Assembly (NCBI GenBank): GCA_035582835.1
Contig: JAYKAV010002790.1
Span: 1 to 64,000 of the forward strand
DNA from: Phoebastria nigripes
Taxonomy: Eukaryota; Chordata; Aves; Procellariiformes; Diomedeidae
Length of the DNA: 64,000 nucleotides
Direction: 5' to 3'
In this document: positions 45,401 to 59,330 of the stretch, in pieces
How positions within the stretch are numbered: the first letter of the stretch is position 1
Layout of the letters: every line of letters begins with the position of its first letter
The notes under the pieces: model-generated
Told to the model about the DNA's origin: nothing
Databases searched by the model: none
The model's input: only the letters and a program-made list of their open reading frames with translations
Position numbers and translations under genes: made by a program

Positions 45401-48400
45401 TGGTGGCAGGAAATGTGAATGGTTGCAGCAAAAGAATAAAACTATGGGCAGATAGACTATATTCCCTGCACTACAATGATTGTACATTATGCTGAAGAGC
45501 AAACTGAGCATGTGTGTGCCTCAGCAAACTAGGTTGAAAACCATTCACTGTGTTAATTGGTTAGTTAGTAGGAAAAATCTTTTGAGTTCTATAGATAAAA
45601 ATCACCATATGATAGAAATGAAAAGATGGACCCCAATGGAGGTATAATATGGCTCCAGTCTATTCCAGATTAATTAACTCNTGGTCAGTATTCTGTGCCC
45701 TGGTAGGAAATTATGTTCGTAGGTTCAGCTCTACCCAACTTCCTTAGTGTTTGGTGTTTTAAAGTAATTTAGCTATCATAGTGGGACTTCTAAAGTGTTA
45801 AAGCTACCATCCACAGTGCATAATACTGCTTCAGGCAAAAGAGTAGAAGATTTAAATATTTTTCAGAGAGCTACAAAGAGCAGAGTATTTTTGTGTGCCA
45901 AAAGCAATTGTGTAAGCCAGTAGGCTAACTCCCTGGCACGCAGGGAAAAATACCACGGAGCCACGGGATGGCAAGCCTCTCTTTTTTCACTTCTTCAGGG
46001 CTTCAGGTCTGTTTCTTCAAAATAGCGAAGTTCAATATATCACTCGTGCCTTTCTACCTCTTAACGCAGCATCTCCTGGAGGAATCTATCTGCACCCCAC
46101 GGAATAACACTCTTCAGGCCATCTGTCTCAGCTCACGTGTATGCACAATTCTTGTACACCCTTGTCCATCTGCCGCTCAGCTGAGCTACGTGCTGGTTTT
46201 GTGAAAACCAGGTGATACACCTGACCTCAGGACTGACGGTAGCAGCTGATCAGTCACTGGTGGGAGTTAAGCCCATCTCCCTTTTTCCAAGAGAAAAGGA
46301 CAGTTAAAAAGACCATCTAAATATAGAGCAGAAAAAAAAAAAATAACCATGTCATTGCATCTAGGACATCGTCTAGAGTTACTATGTAGGATTTGGAATC
46401 CAGTTCTTGGAGTTATTTAAATATATACCTAAATAAGGTGTTTTCATTGCTTTAATATTGCTTTTATGAGCCTTTTTTTTTTACATAACAAAAATGTGTA
46501 AAGGAAAAGTTTGCAGTTCCTGAGAAAAAGGAAGCCCTCTAATAAAACTGGAATTAAGTAAATAAGATGTTTATTATAAAATCAGTAAAAACATTTGGAC
46601 ATTTAGGCTCAAAGTATAGACATTTATAGCATAATACGTGGCACAGTGGTTTGGAGGAGAGCTGAAGGACACGACAGAGAGAGATTTCAGACATCTATTA
46701 GAGATACGTTTCTTGGTGTTGAAAAATCTTGATTTTCACACTCTGTCAAGAGACGATTTGAATTCATAGCTGATACTTTAATATAAAAATTAAGCCAATC
46801 AAAACATCTTTGTGCAAAATTCTTATCTGTGGTCTGCACTATGGATAAAAAGGCAATTCAAAGTGAAATTGAAACAAAAGTGTACAGTCTTCTGGGATGA
46901 TTTTCTTTTGGCCACTTTCCTCATAAAGAAGTGAGAAGCAGTCTTTGTATTTTCTGTTAAAATATGAACTTCATTAAGGATGTTATTTCCTTGATTTATA
47001 AAATTAGAAGTACAGAAAGATCCGCAGTACTCAAGCCACAAACCGATGTATTTATTTAACACAGATGAAAATCTGCCTCCAAAGATGTTTTCTTCAAGTT
47101 TAACAAGGTTTGATGTTAAAATTAGTTCATAAAGATTGATGTAGCTTCATGGCAGAAGATTAATAATCATTCTCTTTAGAGGAGTGTTATATTTAATTAT
47201 CTCTCCAAAATTCACCTTCGAGCCCCCCTGGATTATTACACTGACTCAGAAAAAGCACCTGGTTTTACACGGGGGTAGGATGTGTGCTCTGCGCCGCCCA
47301 GCATTTGTTCTGATTCTGAGCTGAGGGAGCAGGCAGTGCTGAATCACAGACTGCACCGGGCATGAAACAGCCGAGGAGATACCGCAAAGATGTCAGCGAA
47401 CTACCCAGTGCTTCAGGGTAGTTACACCTTATCTGGATGTTGTTAGTGCCAAACAGCATTTCTCATAGAAGACATAGGGATATTTCTATCTGCAGTATAT
47501 GAAGTAGTGAGATAAAGAAGCCTATGCGGCACTACGCCACAAGGGAATTACAGCGAGGCAGTTCTTGGCTGGGCAGCAGAACTGGCTGCTTTGTGCTGCT
47601 AATGCAATGGGATCTGGCCCCTTATAACTTTTCTCTGAAAGGCACAGTAAATCTGGAACAGGAGAGGCCCGAGTGTGGTAGTGCAAGGCTGATGCTGCTG
47701 TTCAGGGAGAAATGTTAAGAGACCAGAAGCCTCTAGACCCCCAGCTGTCTTGGGCACTGTGGATCCCTGGAGCAAGTCTCTAGTGGAGAGGAGCCTGAAG
47801 CATCCCTGAGCTGACCTTTTACTTTGGCCTGGGGCATTAACTCACTAAGGCAGCAGCCTTAACTAATGAGAAAGAATATTTTCTCTGGATATAAATGTCA
47901 TTGTACTTCCAATAATACATACACCTACACTTTTATTAATCAGACTATGTTTTTGCATGTCTTTGGCCTAAAACTTAGAAATGCAATGAGCAATGAGAAG
48001 TTGGTTTGGGACCCCAAATGTGTGTTTCATTTTGTTTTTCTACATGGTACCACAGGGAGCCCAACCTAGTGGGGACTGATGGAATGGCCTGAGTAAATGA
48101 GCAGCTCTAGTTCGTGGTTTATAACCAACACAAGTGGTGCAAGCAATTTAAGTACTTTATTTTGGTACTTCTATACGTAGTCACCTTTTCCAATTACAGA
48201 AATTTGTAGTTGAATTTTAATATTTTTCTTTAATCTCTTATATCTGTAGACATTCTCTTTTCATTAGTCTCTACTTTGCCTTTCCCCATCCAACCAAACC
48301 CAGCTGCATAGATTGTGTTCTAGCTGTAAAACAGTAACAAAAAATAATTCCATGTCTACTGTATTCTCACCAGGGTAGATGTATAATCTGTTATGTAGCA

Positions 48401-49169
48401 CTACAGTTACGAAGTTTGTACCCAAATTTCAATAATAAACCTTGCTTCAACCCTATCTCCTTCCTGCTTTCAGTGCTCTAAGGGGTTTTCTTTTTGACTT
48501 GTTTTGTTCCGAGGCATTTTCCTACATGGTGTCCCATCTGTGTACCACAGGACTGTTCATGCTTCTTGGGGTCGGTAGCATCCACCTTCTCTGGCTGGGG
48601 AAATGAGTCAGCAGAAATGACTGTGCATCGCTGAACAGTCTCAGGGAAAAAACCACCTTGTCACACAATAAAACAATGAAATATTACATCTCACAACCCT
48701 GCTTGAGCAAAAATAAACCTTTTTAATTGAGGAGGTAATTGGGAGGTGCAAAGAGATGGGAGAACAGGCTTTTATTTGAAAAATGATTGTGAGAGAAAAA
48801 AATAAATCTTTTCCTTTTTTTCCAACAAAGTATTACTTTTCATTAAGTTCAGTTTGTTTCTTTAGGCAAGAGGAACAGAATACAAAAACATTGCAAAAAA
48901 TATTCTCCTAGGATGCTTATGGACCTGCAGATGTTCCTAATAGATGAAGTCCTGGGTCTGCAGCACAGATGGAAAGTGATAAATGATTAAGATGTTATAG
49001 GATATAAATAACAATACTATGATTTTGTATGTAGAGATATCAGCAAAACAAGGAATGCTTATCTTCTGGCTTGATAAGCATCTTGTTTACGGCTTATCAC
49101 AGATTGCAACAGTTCTGGCTCCTGCCCAAAGCATAAGTCGGTGTGTTTCTGCCAGGGCCCCGGCGGCAC

Positions 49170-49190
49170 CACCAGCCCTGATTGTCCCTG
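49170..49190 (+). repeat. GC-rich shared segment, copy 2
   Basis: Partner of 42435-42455 in the opposite orientation (20 of 21 bases). Confidence 0.45.
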
Positions 49191-52100
49191 CCTGGCTCTG
49201 CTCCCGGCTGCCCNGCTCCCAGCTGGGGCAGTGGGTCGGGCCCTGGCTGCCAGGCCCTGCCCCGACGGACCCCCATGGGGAGCCCTACGATGTCTGCTCC
49301 GCAAGGAGAGCAACAGGCATGCTTCTACCACAGGCCAAGGACGTTCTTTCCTTTCTCCTGCAGTTGGAAACAGCATTTGTCAGGAAGTCTTCCAGAAAAG
49401 ATTAACCCAGTGGGAAATACCCACGATACCCACTTTTAATCTAAATGCTTCGAAATGTGGCAGTGCTGGGTACAGCTGCTGGTGGGGTCCTATGAAGAGA
49501 GAAGGGTCGGGCGAGCTTCCTGCGCTCCCTGCTGCCCCAGGGTCGGTCCAGCTCCGGGCGCAGGTCAGTGCGTTGTTAATTAGCGTGGTGTCAGAAGACC
49601 TGAAGACGGACATCGCTGGTAATGCAAGAAAGGCTAGGTTATTTTCAGAGAACCAGCCACTTACTTGTAAGTTATCCACCAAAAGTGATAGAACCCGGGA
49701 TGCTGAGTTTTGGTTTGTTTGCTACCCTTGTAACTCCAGAAGAATTATCTGCAGCTGCTGGTGGTGTTTCAAAATTTTGCTTTTTATTCTTAAGCCAAAC
49801 AAACACCATCGTTTGAGAAGGGAAAAAAGGGGTAGCGTCCGCACCAAGCAAACCCTCACAGACTTTTTGTCCCAGCTTCTTGCAACATGAGAGCTTTCCT
49901 AGGAGGGTCCTGCCCAGGCAGTTGCATTTTCCAGTTCTGCCTGATTGGGCCCAGCTGAAATTCTTCAGGTTTGGGTTTGGTTTGCCCGATGACAGTTTGG
50001 TGTGGTTTGACTTTTTGGTGCCACCTTTCCCAGGCAACATGTGCCTTCCACATCTGCTTCTGCACAAACAAGGTGGTTCCCTGGGGAGCCAAGCTGATTC
50101 TTCCCCGTTTGTGCCTTGCATTTCTGAGAGATTCTGGTGAAGTTAACGTTGTTTGGAGCAAGCTAACTTCAATCTGAGTGATCATTAAGATATGTGTAAT
50201 GTAAAGTAACATAAAGGACAGTCTGCTCTGATGTGGTCTTTATTGTTTACTCTTCAAATGCAGGCACTTCCCTATCTCATAGCCCTAAAGTACTATATGC
50301 TAAACAAATAGCTTTCTCCTGAATAGCCAACTTCCGATACACAATTACCATAATTATTGTAGGTATTATACGCTTCTGTCCACAGAGTAAGAACTGCATC
50401 TAATCAAAATTATCCCATAAGCTATATGAAGATACGATACTCTCTAACAGCATCGAATGCAGATTGCCTTCAAAGAAAAGGTTTCTGAATATATTATCTA
50501 CACTATAAAATTAAAAATAGCATCAAACTGAATAACAGCTTCCTCTCACCCACATTTCATATCCCCAACCAAGACAGTTAAAATGGGCAAAGAGGTAAGA
50601 CAGTTTAATCTCAGCATCCTAAGAAGTACAATTTACAACTGTGAAATGTTAAGAGGCTCTTTTTTAACACCCCTTAGAGCTCTTCCACACTCACATATGT
50701 GCCCTGCAACCTCAAGGAGCCAATGTGAACTCTGGTCTTGCAGCATCAGGCCTTCTTTGCAGCAACAAACAGGCCAGGATGTCTCTCTCTTCAGCTGTGG
50801 GGGTCTTGAACTAGAAAGTATATACATGTGTGGAAAGCATAGCTGTGATGCATGGAAAACACGTGTGGTGCTCCCTTCATAGAACAGTAGTAGTTCCTCT
50901 GAACTTTTACTGGGCAGACCTTTTTTTTTTAATTTATTCATGAGGCTTTTACTGCATTAGAAACAAATAAAATTAAAAATGAACTAGACAACTGAAGCTG
51001 AAGGTGGTCTTCTCACCACATATCCCTGAATTCCTCTCCTTACCCTTCTTCTCAATTTCTAAAAAGAAAACTGAGGGCACAAACTTAAAAGCTGTGTTAA
51101 ATGAGAGTGGAGTTAAGCATATGTCCAAATACTCTTTGGGATTAGGTTCTATACGTGTGTCATCAGTCTATTTACATGTAGCCACAAAATGAAAGCAAAC
51201 AGGGAAGACTTCACNCAGATTTAGGCTGAACATTCAAATTTTAGGATAATTTAGAAAATAGGTTGAAAATGTTGTATAAGTGATTTGAGTGGCGCATACT
51301 ACATTGTCTGGTAAAGGAGAGTAAGAAGAAAGAACGGTGTGCAGATTTGCTTCCTCTGTTGACAGTGATTGGAATTTAGAGAAAAATAAAAGCCAGCTAG
51401 GACATAAGATGTTCAATTAGGCTGCGAGATCTAATAATAGATTTGAAAAAGCCAGTTTCCTGAGATTTGAAGACAAGGCAAAGAAGACAAACTAAGTGCA
51501 GGTACCATTTAGAAATCAGAAACACAATAGGAATTAAGATGTTTATATGCAGCACTAGCAAATGTTTGTTGAATTTAAATAAAGACATGGAAATCAATAG
51601 CTGCCTATTACTGTAGTGACAGTTAGCAGCTGTCAAATCAATTGAGCTGGTTTGGGGTAATTTATTGGGGACTTATGGTTTGCAGCTAAAGAAAAAGTGC
51701 AATGATGATGAAAAAGAGTCTTTTTAGAAGCTGTTGCCAAGAAAAAGGAAAACAAAAATAAAAACAAGCATATGCTATAAAAACAAGCACATACTATAGT
51801 TATCAAGAAAATGTCTTCTAGAATAAAAATAAAAGGCTATGCCATGAAATGAATATGTGCTCACACAACAGGCTTGTACAGATAATTTGAAAACCGCGAG
51901 GACACTTTGTTTTAAACTCATCATCGTGAATATGTGGATATTCTCTAAACAATACAACTAACTGCTATTTAGAAATTTTCCTGTGAGTTCTCTTAATTTA
52001 GTGAAGCCGGTGTTGATTGCCTATGCGCTTTATTTGCAGTATGACAATACAGCACCTCAGCCATGTATTCTTCCTGTCCTTTCATCCATTCATTGCTAAT

Positions 52101-55100
52101 CAAGTTTCAAGAATCACCTTGTGAGTTACAATTAATAATCTATACACGCGATTTACACACATGAGGGGATTAGTGGTTCCATGAGGACCCCACTTTCCTA
52201 CCCAACCCGAGTAATCAGGCGCATATAATCGGTCTGCCTAATGATCNCTCCATCCTCCACCTCTGAAAATCACCTCTCTTAAGTACCGGGTTGTACCTCC
52301 CCAGGGCAGAGACACCCCGTTCTGCGGCTGGCCCAGAGCTGTGCTGACTGGGCACCTGGTTGCCACTGCTGGTTATTTCACCTGCCTCTCTCCCAGTGTG
52401 GGTATTTACATAGGTCTACTTCTTCTAGTCAACTACTGACCTTCAAAAACTTGAACAAATGTATTTATCTTTGAGACTTTTTCAAATTTCAGTGATTTTT
52501 TTCCCCAGTTGCAGACTGAATAGTTTTTGTATTTTGTCAGGGGGGGGCTGTGGAGGCAGTAGGCACAGTAAACACACTGGCTTTATTTCCTTAGACAACC
52601 AAGATAAAAGTGTTCTTTAATTAAGACTATGTGAGGTTCTTCTCTTTGGGTTTTGTTCACTGCTTCTGGCCTTCCTTTTTGATCATTTTCCGTTCAACCC
52701 CATGGCTACAGATAGTAAGTAAGCTTTTTAAAGAAACTAACGGGTTTAGGTGCATCCTTTTTCTTAATGTCCAATTCAAAGCATATGAGAGGGTCTGGTA
52801 TTTCAGAACATTGTTACTCCAATGTTTGTAGAAAACCAGGATCTGTTAGTGTCTTATAACCATGTTTTGCTCAGCAAGAGCCAAAAAATTTATAACAGCA
52901 TATAAGGAAGATATGCAAGAGAGCATGAAGAAGGTGCAGGGTAGAAAATGAGATCATTTCAGTTAAAGGTCACCACAAAATCCTACTAATCTTTAAGGTA
53001 TTCCATTCTCCCATTCTTTATTTGCTATTGCAGACTTCAAAAATAGGTATTTATGGAAGCTGATGACGTGTCTTGTGTACAGCGTTACATAAACAGCAAT
53101 AGNCTGTAAATGGGAAAAGTAACATTCTGGGGTGTTCAGCATAAGTTCCATTTTTGATCCATTAATTTGGTCTTTTTTTGCGCATTGGAAAGGTTCTTTA
53201 AAATGTGTCAGATATTTGTTACACATGGTTTGATTGCTAAACGGATATTTNTAAAACCTCCATTGATTCTTTAGTCATGTGTAAAATATTCCCATTTTGG
53301 AAAGACTGCTAGCCTTTTCCATCTCTGACATTTGTGATTTTTAATATGACCTTTTTTTCTTCTTTTTGTTTTACAAAATATCTAGAAGGGGAATATGTGG
53401 GGAAATGAAGGATACAAATAACGGCCATTAAATACAGAGCTGTTTTCTTCAGTGCTAACTGTAGTCATTGGGGAAATTTCAGAAACAACTAGGTACTTGC
53501 AGGTTTCCCTCTGAGCAGTGCAGAGATGTGTTGTTTCATAGTACAGTCTGAGAGTAAACTTTCGGTCTTCGCAAGTTAATTCTTCCTTTTGTAACTGAAA
53601 TTTGCAGGGTAAGGGCTTACTGACCCACGGCTCCAGCCTGAAAGCTGAGATGGCAGGAGGGAGCGGGAATACCTTTCTCTCATCTACACAGCAAGGACTT
53701 CCTTTCTATATGTAGCTGTTACCAGTTTTCTGTGGTACCAGGCTGGATTCCTGCCGATGACTTTCCACAGAGCTGTCCTTGAAAATCACTAGAAAATTCC
53801 AGCTAGCAGATACTTTAGCTGCCATATTTCCCACAAACAGAGTATCAAATCTTTCTCCATAGGGTACACTGACTTCTAGTTAAATTCCTTGACCTGTTTG
53901 TTATTTACAATCCAATTAAGTAGACCTATCTAGTTAATCTGTATTAAATCCCATATATCCAAGATACCATCTCTCTCTTCACACTTACATAAGTCCCTGT
54001 CTGGCGAGTTCAGCCAGAGTGATTCAGACTGACATTTCCAAATTAAATTAGAAGTCTGTGGATTTTAAATGGGGAGTCTGAAGCTCAGAAATTGTGGACC
54101 TTTGACTTTGAAATGCACTTTTCTCTTTGGCCTGCTGTAGCGTAAGATTGTTGGTATGCAAGTCCCAGCATAGATTTATCTGTTTACTCAGGTTGTTTTT
54201 CAGGGGATGATTTCAGGGAAATCAGGGGATTTCAGGGCAAGAGAGTTTTATCAGAATTAATCAAGCTGGATAGAATTGGTGTGTGTAAGAGCATGTTGTA
54301 AATATTGTGTAGCATTTTGGCCTAGAGGGCACCCTAAGTACATTTTTGCAGTTAAGAAATAAATAAATATAGGAATGGTTTGAAACATCATCCAGGACCA
54401 AATAGTCACATTGTTTAGCAAAGGAGACATTCAGCTGACTTCTCGTTCACGCTTTGGGAGCATCTGCATAGCCATCAGAGCACCAAAATTCGTCATTGGG
54501 TTTCACAAGAGCGGGTGCCCGGGAAATCTCCACGCTTTGAGACATGTGCCCTTTCTGTAATGAAAGGAAACCAGGTGCTTTTGGCTATTGCATGTCACTG
54601 TTTGGATGGCACATGTTTGTGGCAAAGAAACCATTTGTGAGATGAGTTTCCCTTGAGGAGAGACCAGGCCCTTTCTCTTCTGGAGCACGCTCTTCCAGTC
54701 TCTCTCCTTAACAGTTGGCATGACGCGCTTCTGCTGAGAGTTTTTTCATATGGTGTTATAAAAGCTATCAGTTACTTATTTTAAAATGTAGAAAGAATTA
54801 ATCTTAGCTTATTAACAGCTCTGCTAGCCAGAGATGGAAACTGCTGAACGTCTGAATAAACCTAGTCTCTGCATCACTTCATGGAGTCTGTAATTCTTAG
54901 AGCGCGTCAAACATTTACAAGACATCCCCGAATGCTGAATTTTGCATTGATTTGGATCTCATACTTTTTTGAAAGGTATTTGAAATCATAACCAGGCAGA
55001 CAGTTTCCTCCTGACTAAATCACTGAGAAGACATTTTGGTTATTTTAAAGGGATGTGAAATCTCCTAAGCCTGTAAAATATGCTCAAGATACTGTCACTT

Positions 55101-58022
55101 GAGGCAGGCGGCAGCTGTTTGATGACTAGCAATGGAAGCTTTCAAATTTCTGGGGATCCTTGGGGTCAAGGGGTGTGTATGCCTGTCAAAAAAAGAACAG
55201 AATAGCCCCATATAATCACAGATTTGTGTAGAAACTATCACTAGTTTCTAAGTATCACAAAAGTAAGGCCTGAATTTCATGGGTGGATCCTATTTAATTT
55301 TAATGGATCGACTAGTACAAGGAACAGCTGAGCAATCAGACCTTTATGATGCGCCATATATACTGACATCGATCCATTAATGTTCATTTCCTAGCAGCTG
55401 CAGCAAGTAAGTGTAAGTAATCAAAACTGTTAAAAATGCTGTTGCTTTGTTTCTTAACAGATAGGGTGACTTAAGAGCTTAAATATAAGAAAGAGGGTGA
55501 AAACGATGTTGTAGCTGGCACATGTTTTAAATGAAAACCCATGAAAAATGTTTGCTTTGCTAACAGAAAAGGAGCAAATATATTGAATATATTAGGAAGA
55601 TTAAAATCCCTGTTTCGACTGAATGAGCCTGCTAGATGATGAGATGACTCTAAATCCTTGTTCATGAGCAAACAATTCAGTATCTACTACTGAGAGATAC
55701 CTATGCATGTTTTGCATGCACATTGTTCATATATAGTAGGTGGCTTTTGTGAATCATGAAAGCAAAGCCTCTGAGGGAGCGGAATAGAAAGGACTATAGA
55801 CAATTTATCAAATAGCTGGTATATGTTTTAACTGACTTCAGACAGGAACACATGGGCTTTCCCCTTGTTTCCAAGGCAGAATAAAATTGTATAATTTTAG
55901 CGGCATTGATCCTCGCAGAATAGCTTTAAATCTCCCCAGTAATTTAGCTGGAGAGTCTGCACAACTAGACAGTCAATCTGACTTTTCTGTCTTGGTAGGA
56001 AGTAGAGGAGGGAGGAGCTGTGTTTGGGAAACCAAAAGTGGGGTCTCAGCAAACCAGGTTTCCAAGCTTCAGTCTTTGCTACCCCAAACCACCCCCCTTT
56101 CAAACCGTTTTCTACAATACACTGGCCTTTCTCATTACAGGTGACCAGAACTTTTCCAGTAGAAAATTTTCTGTTGAAAGAGGTCATTTTGATGAAATAG
56201 AAACATTTAATAGTAGTATGCCTGTTGTAGCAAAAAAAAAAAAAAAAAATTGAAGAAATACTGAAACAGAACTTCCATTTTAAGCTGATGATTGATTTCA
56301 TCTGAAGTAAAAATAATGATACACTGTGCCACACTGTATAAAATGTTTTAAAGGAAAACAGAACAAAACACTTTTGGTGCCATCAAAATAGAATATTTCA
56401 ATCACCCTCCAAGTCATTTTTAAATTGTGTTTCATGGGAGACTGAAAATTGTTCACTTTTGCTCCATTTCAGGAAGGAAAAATATTCAACATCAGGTAAT
56501 TTCCCATGGAAAGCAAACATTGCTTACAAGCCAGCTCCAGCCCCTGCTGTGTTCTTGCCCTGATCCTCTGCTTGTCTGATGGCAGCTCATATCTCTGCAA
56601 AAAATGCAGTCCTGTGCAGTGCCCCAAGGATGGTTACCAGAGGATAAAGGTACCATGTGTTAAGAAATTTGGGAAGGCGGTAAGACTGGGGGCATGGGCT
56701 GTTTCTGAGGGGAGAAGCATTAGATCTGTGGGCCGGGGCAGGATCAGGATGTGTAGGAGACAGGGGCAGAAGGCAGTGGGATGACTCTGGCCTTTTTGGG
56801 GGGACAAGGACAGCAGGGTCACATGGTGCTACTTCCCCGTGGGGGAAACCTTTGTTTCCCCCATGACCAATGGGGAAGATTGACGCCCCTGCAGTCCCAG
56901 TGCCGTTTTCCCTAGTGCTGCTAGGGAACATGCTGCTTTCCCTAGACCTTCCAAAAGCCTCCTGACATCCCAGGTGTCTTCTCATGAGTCCCAGACCTCT
57001 GCCAGCTCTCACCCGCTCCCACCTGCTACTGCAGGGATTGGAGAGGCAGCAGTTGAGGCCGTGGCTGGGCATCAGGACCTGGTGACTTGCTCTTCAGTCT
57101 CAGCAAAACTCAGACCATCACAGGAGGGAGAGCAGCTCTCTCTGTGTGACTGCCATGCATCAGCCTCAGCAGAAAGGCCTGCCATCTTTGCGAGTGCCAG
57201 GTTGGAGGNGATGAAGGCTAGAGGGTGTTAAATGTTGGGAGGAACCAATGGCAGCATTTGCAAATGCTTCCCCTGCCAGAGCCAGCGGAGCAAACCTTTC
57301 TCTTAAACAACCGTTGGAATCATTTGCTGGCATGTTGCAGGTTTGTTGTGTCAGGGACAGAGACTAAAGTTTAATTATTAAAGCGTGGATGAAGGGGAAT
57401 TTGTTCCCTCTTTATGTGCACATTTGGATGCCCCTCCAGGCCTGATCCTGGCAGAGCTGCCCTGAGCAGGGTCTGTGGGGCTCTGGGGGAGCTTCATGCC
57501 CAGGGGCAGAGGACAGGCAGCCCCTCTGCCCCTGGCTCCCTCTTCGGGAAACATGACCTGCAGGGAAAGTGGGCACCAGCAAACCCCCTCAGCTGGGTCT
57601 TCCATAATGAACATGCCTCATGGATAAACACAAAACGCAGGCAAATAACTAGCTGTGTGACAGTAAAAAAAGCGCAAATATTGTCACAGGGAGAAGACAC
57701 CCCTGAGGCAGCATTCACTGCAAACCCTTCTCTGAATGAGCAATAGTTAAATGTTTGTCCTTGCCTCTTTCTTTCAAAAGTAGGGCAAATATCTATAGAG
57801 TTCCCAGCAGGGAGGTAATCTAACTTTAACTTTCATATAGTCAAGTAAAACACCCGAGACCTGTGTTAGGGATGCAAGCAGGTCGTCTGAATTATGATTA
57901 TTCAATCTGGTATTATTTTAATCTGACATGCCTCTCACGTGCTTCACTTAGATTCATCTTGACCTGAAAACTGTAATCTCAATGCCTTTATCCTTACAGG
58001 TGATTTATCTTGTTGCAGTATC

Positions 58023-58045
58023 TTTTTTTTTTTTTTTTTTTTTTT
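58023..58045. repeat. T23 homopolymer
   Basis: A run of 23 T immediately before the GRM1 CpG island; low complexity. Confidence 0.95.
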
Positions 58046-58379
58046 AAATATAAATATTTGTTTTAATAGCGAAACCCTGCCCGCGAGGCAGACCGGCACA
58101 TTTCACTATCTCGGGTCTCCCGAGCGTCGTCTGAGTCCCTTTCGAGCAGCAGTCTCTTGCTTTTGCTCTCGCTCTTGCTAATTGTGGCAAGAAGATAATG
58201 AATTAAGAGCCGCGGGAGGTGAGAGCAAACACCTCCCCTGCAGCCGCAGAGTGCTCCGGGTGATGCTTCCTTGCTCGCTTACAAGACAATAGCCGAAGAA
58301 ATTAAGGAGGGGGAGAAAATGACTGATCCTTCCGTATGAAATAATGGATGAGCCCGGGATGACCTGTTTTTTTCCTTGC

Positions 58380-59330
58380 GGTGGAGCGGTGCTGAAGACA
58401 GAGGGCACCAGCGCCCAGCCCACAGCCGTCGCCCCGCCGCCAGCGCGCCAGCTCGGGGCGGCCGGAGAGCCGCCAATGCCGGCTCCGAGCAGGCAGGGAG
58501 CCACTGCCTCACCCGGCCAGGTACGTCTCAGGGGCAACCCTCCAAACAGACCGCGGGGCTCAGCCGTGGGGCTGCCTNTGGGGCAGGCGGTGCAGGCAAA
58601 AGGCACTCCGGAGACGGGCTCCGGGGCTGCCCGGGGAGCCTACTTCGGGCGGCTATGCCTGCGTGCATGTGTGGACACGCAGCCAGGACGGCGGCTCTCC
58701 TCGGAGCATCGCCTTCCCCGTGACCGTCTCCGGCCCTCCGCGCCGCTCGGCGGGCAGCCCCGCGGCGGCCCCGGCCCCGGCCCCCCTGCCCGCCGCCGGG
58801 GAGGGACGGGGGAGCAGTGGCCAGTCTGGGCGGTGCGCGCCGCGGCCGGTCTCCGTGCCTCGGGGTGTGCGTGTGCGTGTGTGTGCGTGTGTGCATGCGG
58901 GGAGACCGCGGCCGCAGCGCCGGGCGGAGGGCAGAAGTTTGCGGGAAGCGCCCANCGGTGCTCGCGGGCGGCCGAGCCGGCGGTGGCGGGGCCGGAACAG
59001 CGGGACACTGGGGCACCGGGACAGCGGGGTAACAGGGCAGCGGGACACCGGGANAGCGGGGTACCGAGGCAGGGGGACAGGGGCCAGCGGGGCACGGGGC
59101 CGCGGTCCGGCCGGCGGCGCCGGGGAGCCGGGCGCTGTCCCGGGTGCTGACGCCGCCGCCGTGCAACAGTGACCCGGCCCGGCCCGGCCGCGCTCCCGGC
59201 CCCCCGGGCGGCGGCGGTGGCGGGGGGGCCCTTTCCACCACGGCGTTTCAAGCCTCCAAGCCCGGCCGCCGGGTTCGCCGCCTGTCCCCGCCCGAAGCCT
59301 GCATGCGAGGCAGGCGTGCCGGTAAAGCAC
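58380..59330 (+). promoter_or_regulatory. CpG island, probable GRM1 promoter and 5'UTR exon region
   Basis: About 1 kb of very GC-rich, CpG-dense DNA (including a GCGGCCGC site near 58909) lies 0.9-1.8 kb upstream of the GRM1 start codon on the same strand. It includes a GT/GC tract (58862-58898) and a G-rich tandem repeat (58996-59100). No TATA box is evident. Open frames on both strands here are composition artefacts. GRM1 in mammals has untranslated upstream exons, so this is likely where transcription starts. Confidence 0.6.
58996..59100. repeat. G-rich minisatellite in GRM1 CpG island
   Basis: Imperfect units of about 8 bp (GGGACAGC, GGGGCACC, GGGTAACA types) are arranged with a longer period near 24 bp. 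Multiple G3-G5 runs lie on the + strand. Confidence 0.75.

Larger units (their letters stand above)
41300..58000. other. Intergenic region between SHPRH and GRM1
   Basis: About 17 kb with no open frame or splice-consistent exon chain that I can support. Mostly AT-rich, with GC-richer patches at about 42260-42520, 47230-47700, 49130-49330 and 56500-57600. Simple repeats: an A run at 46330-46342 and A18 at about 56231-56249. No tRNA or known RNA gene recognised. Confidence 0.65.

Noticed and set aside
43223..48022. Identical 16-mer TGGGACCCCAAATGTG at 43223 and 48007
   Set aside because: One such match is expected by chance in a window this size; flanks do not align.
49141..49890. 249-codon + frame in the intergenic region
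   Set aside because: It overlaps frames on both strands in a GC-rich patch, contains an N and has no recognisable domain.
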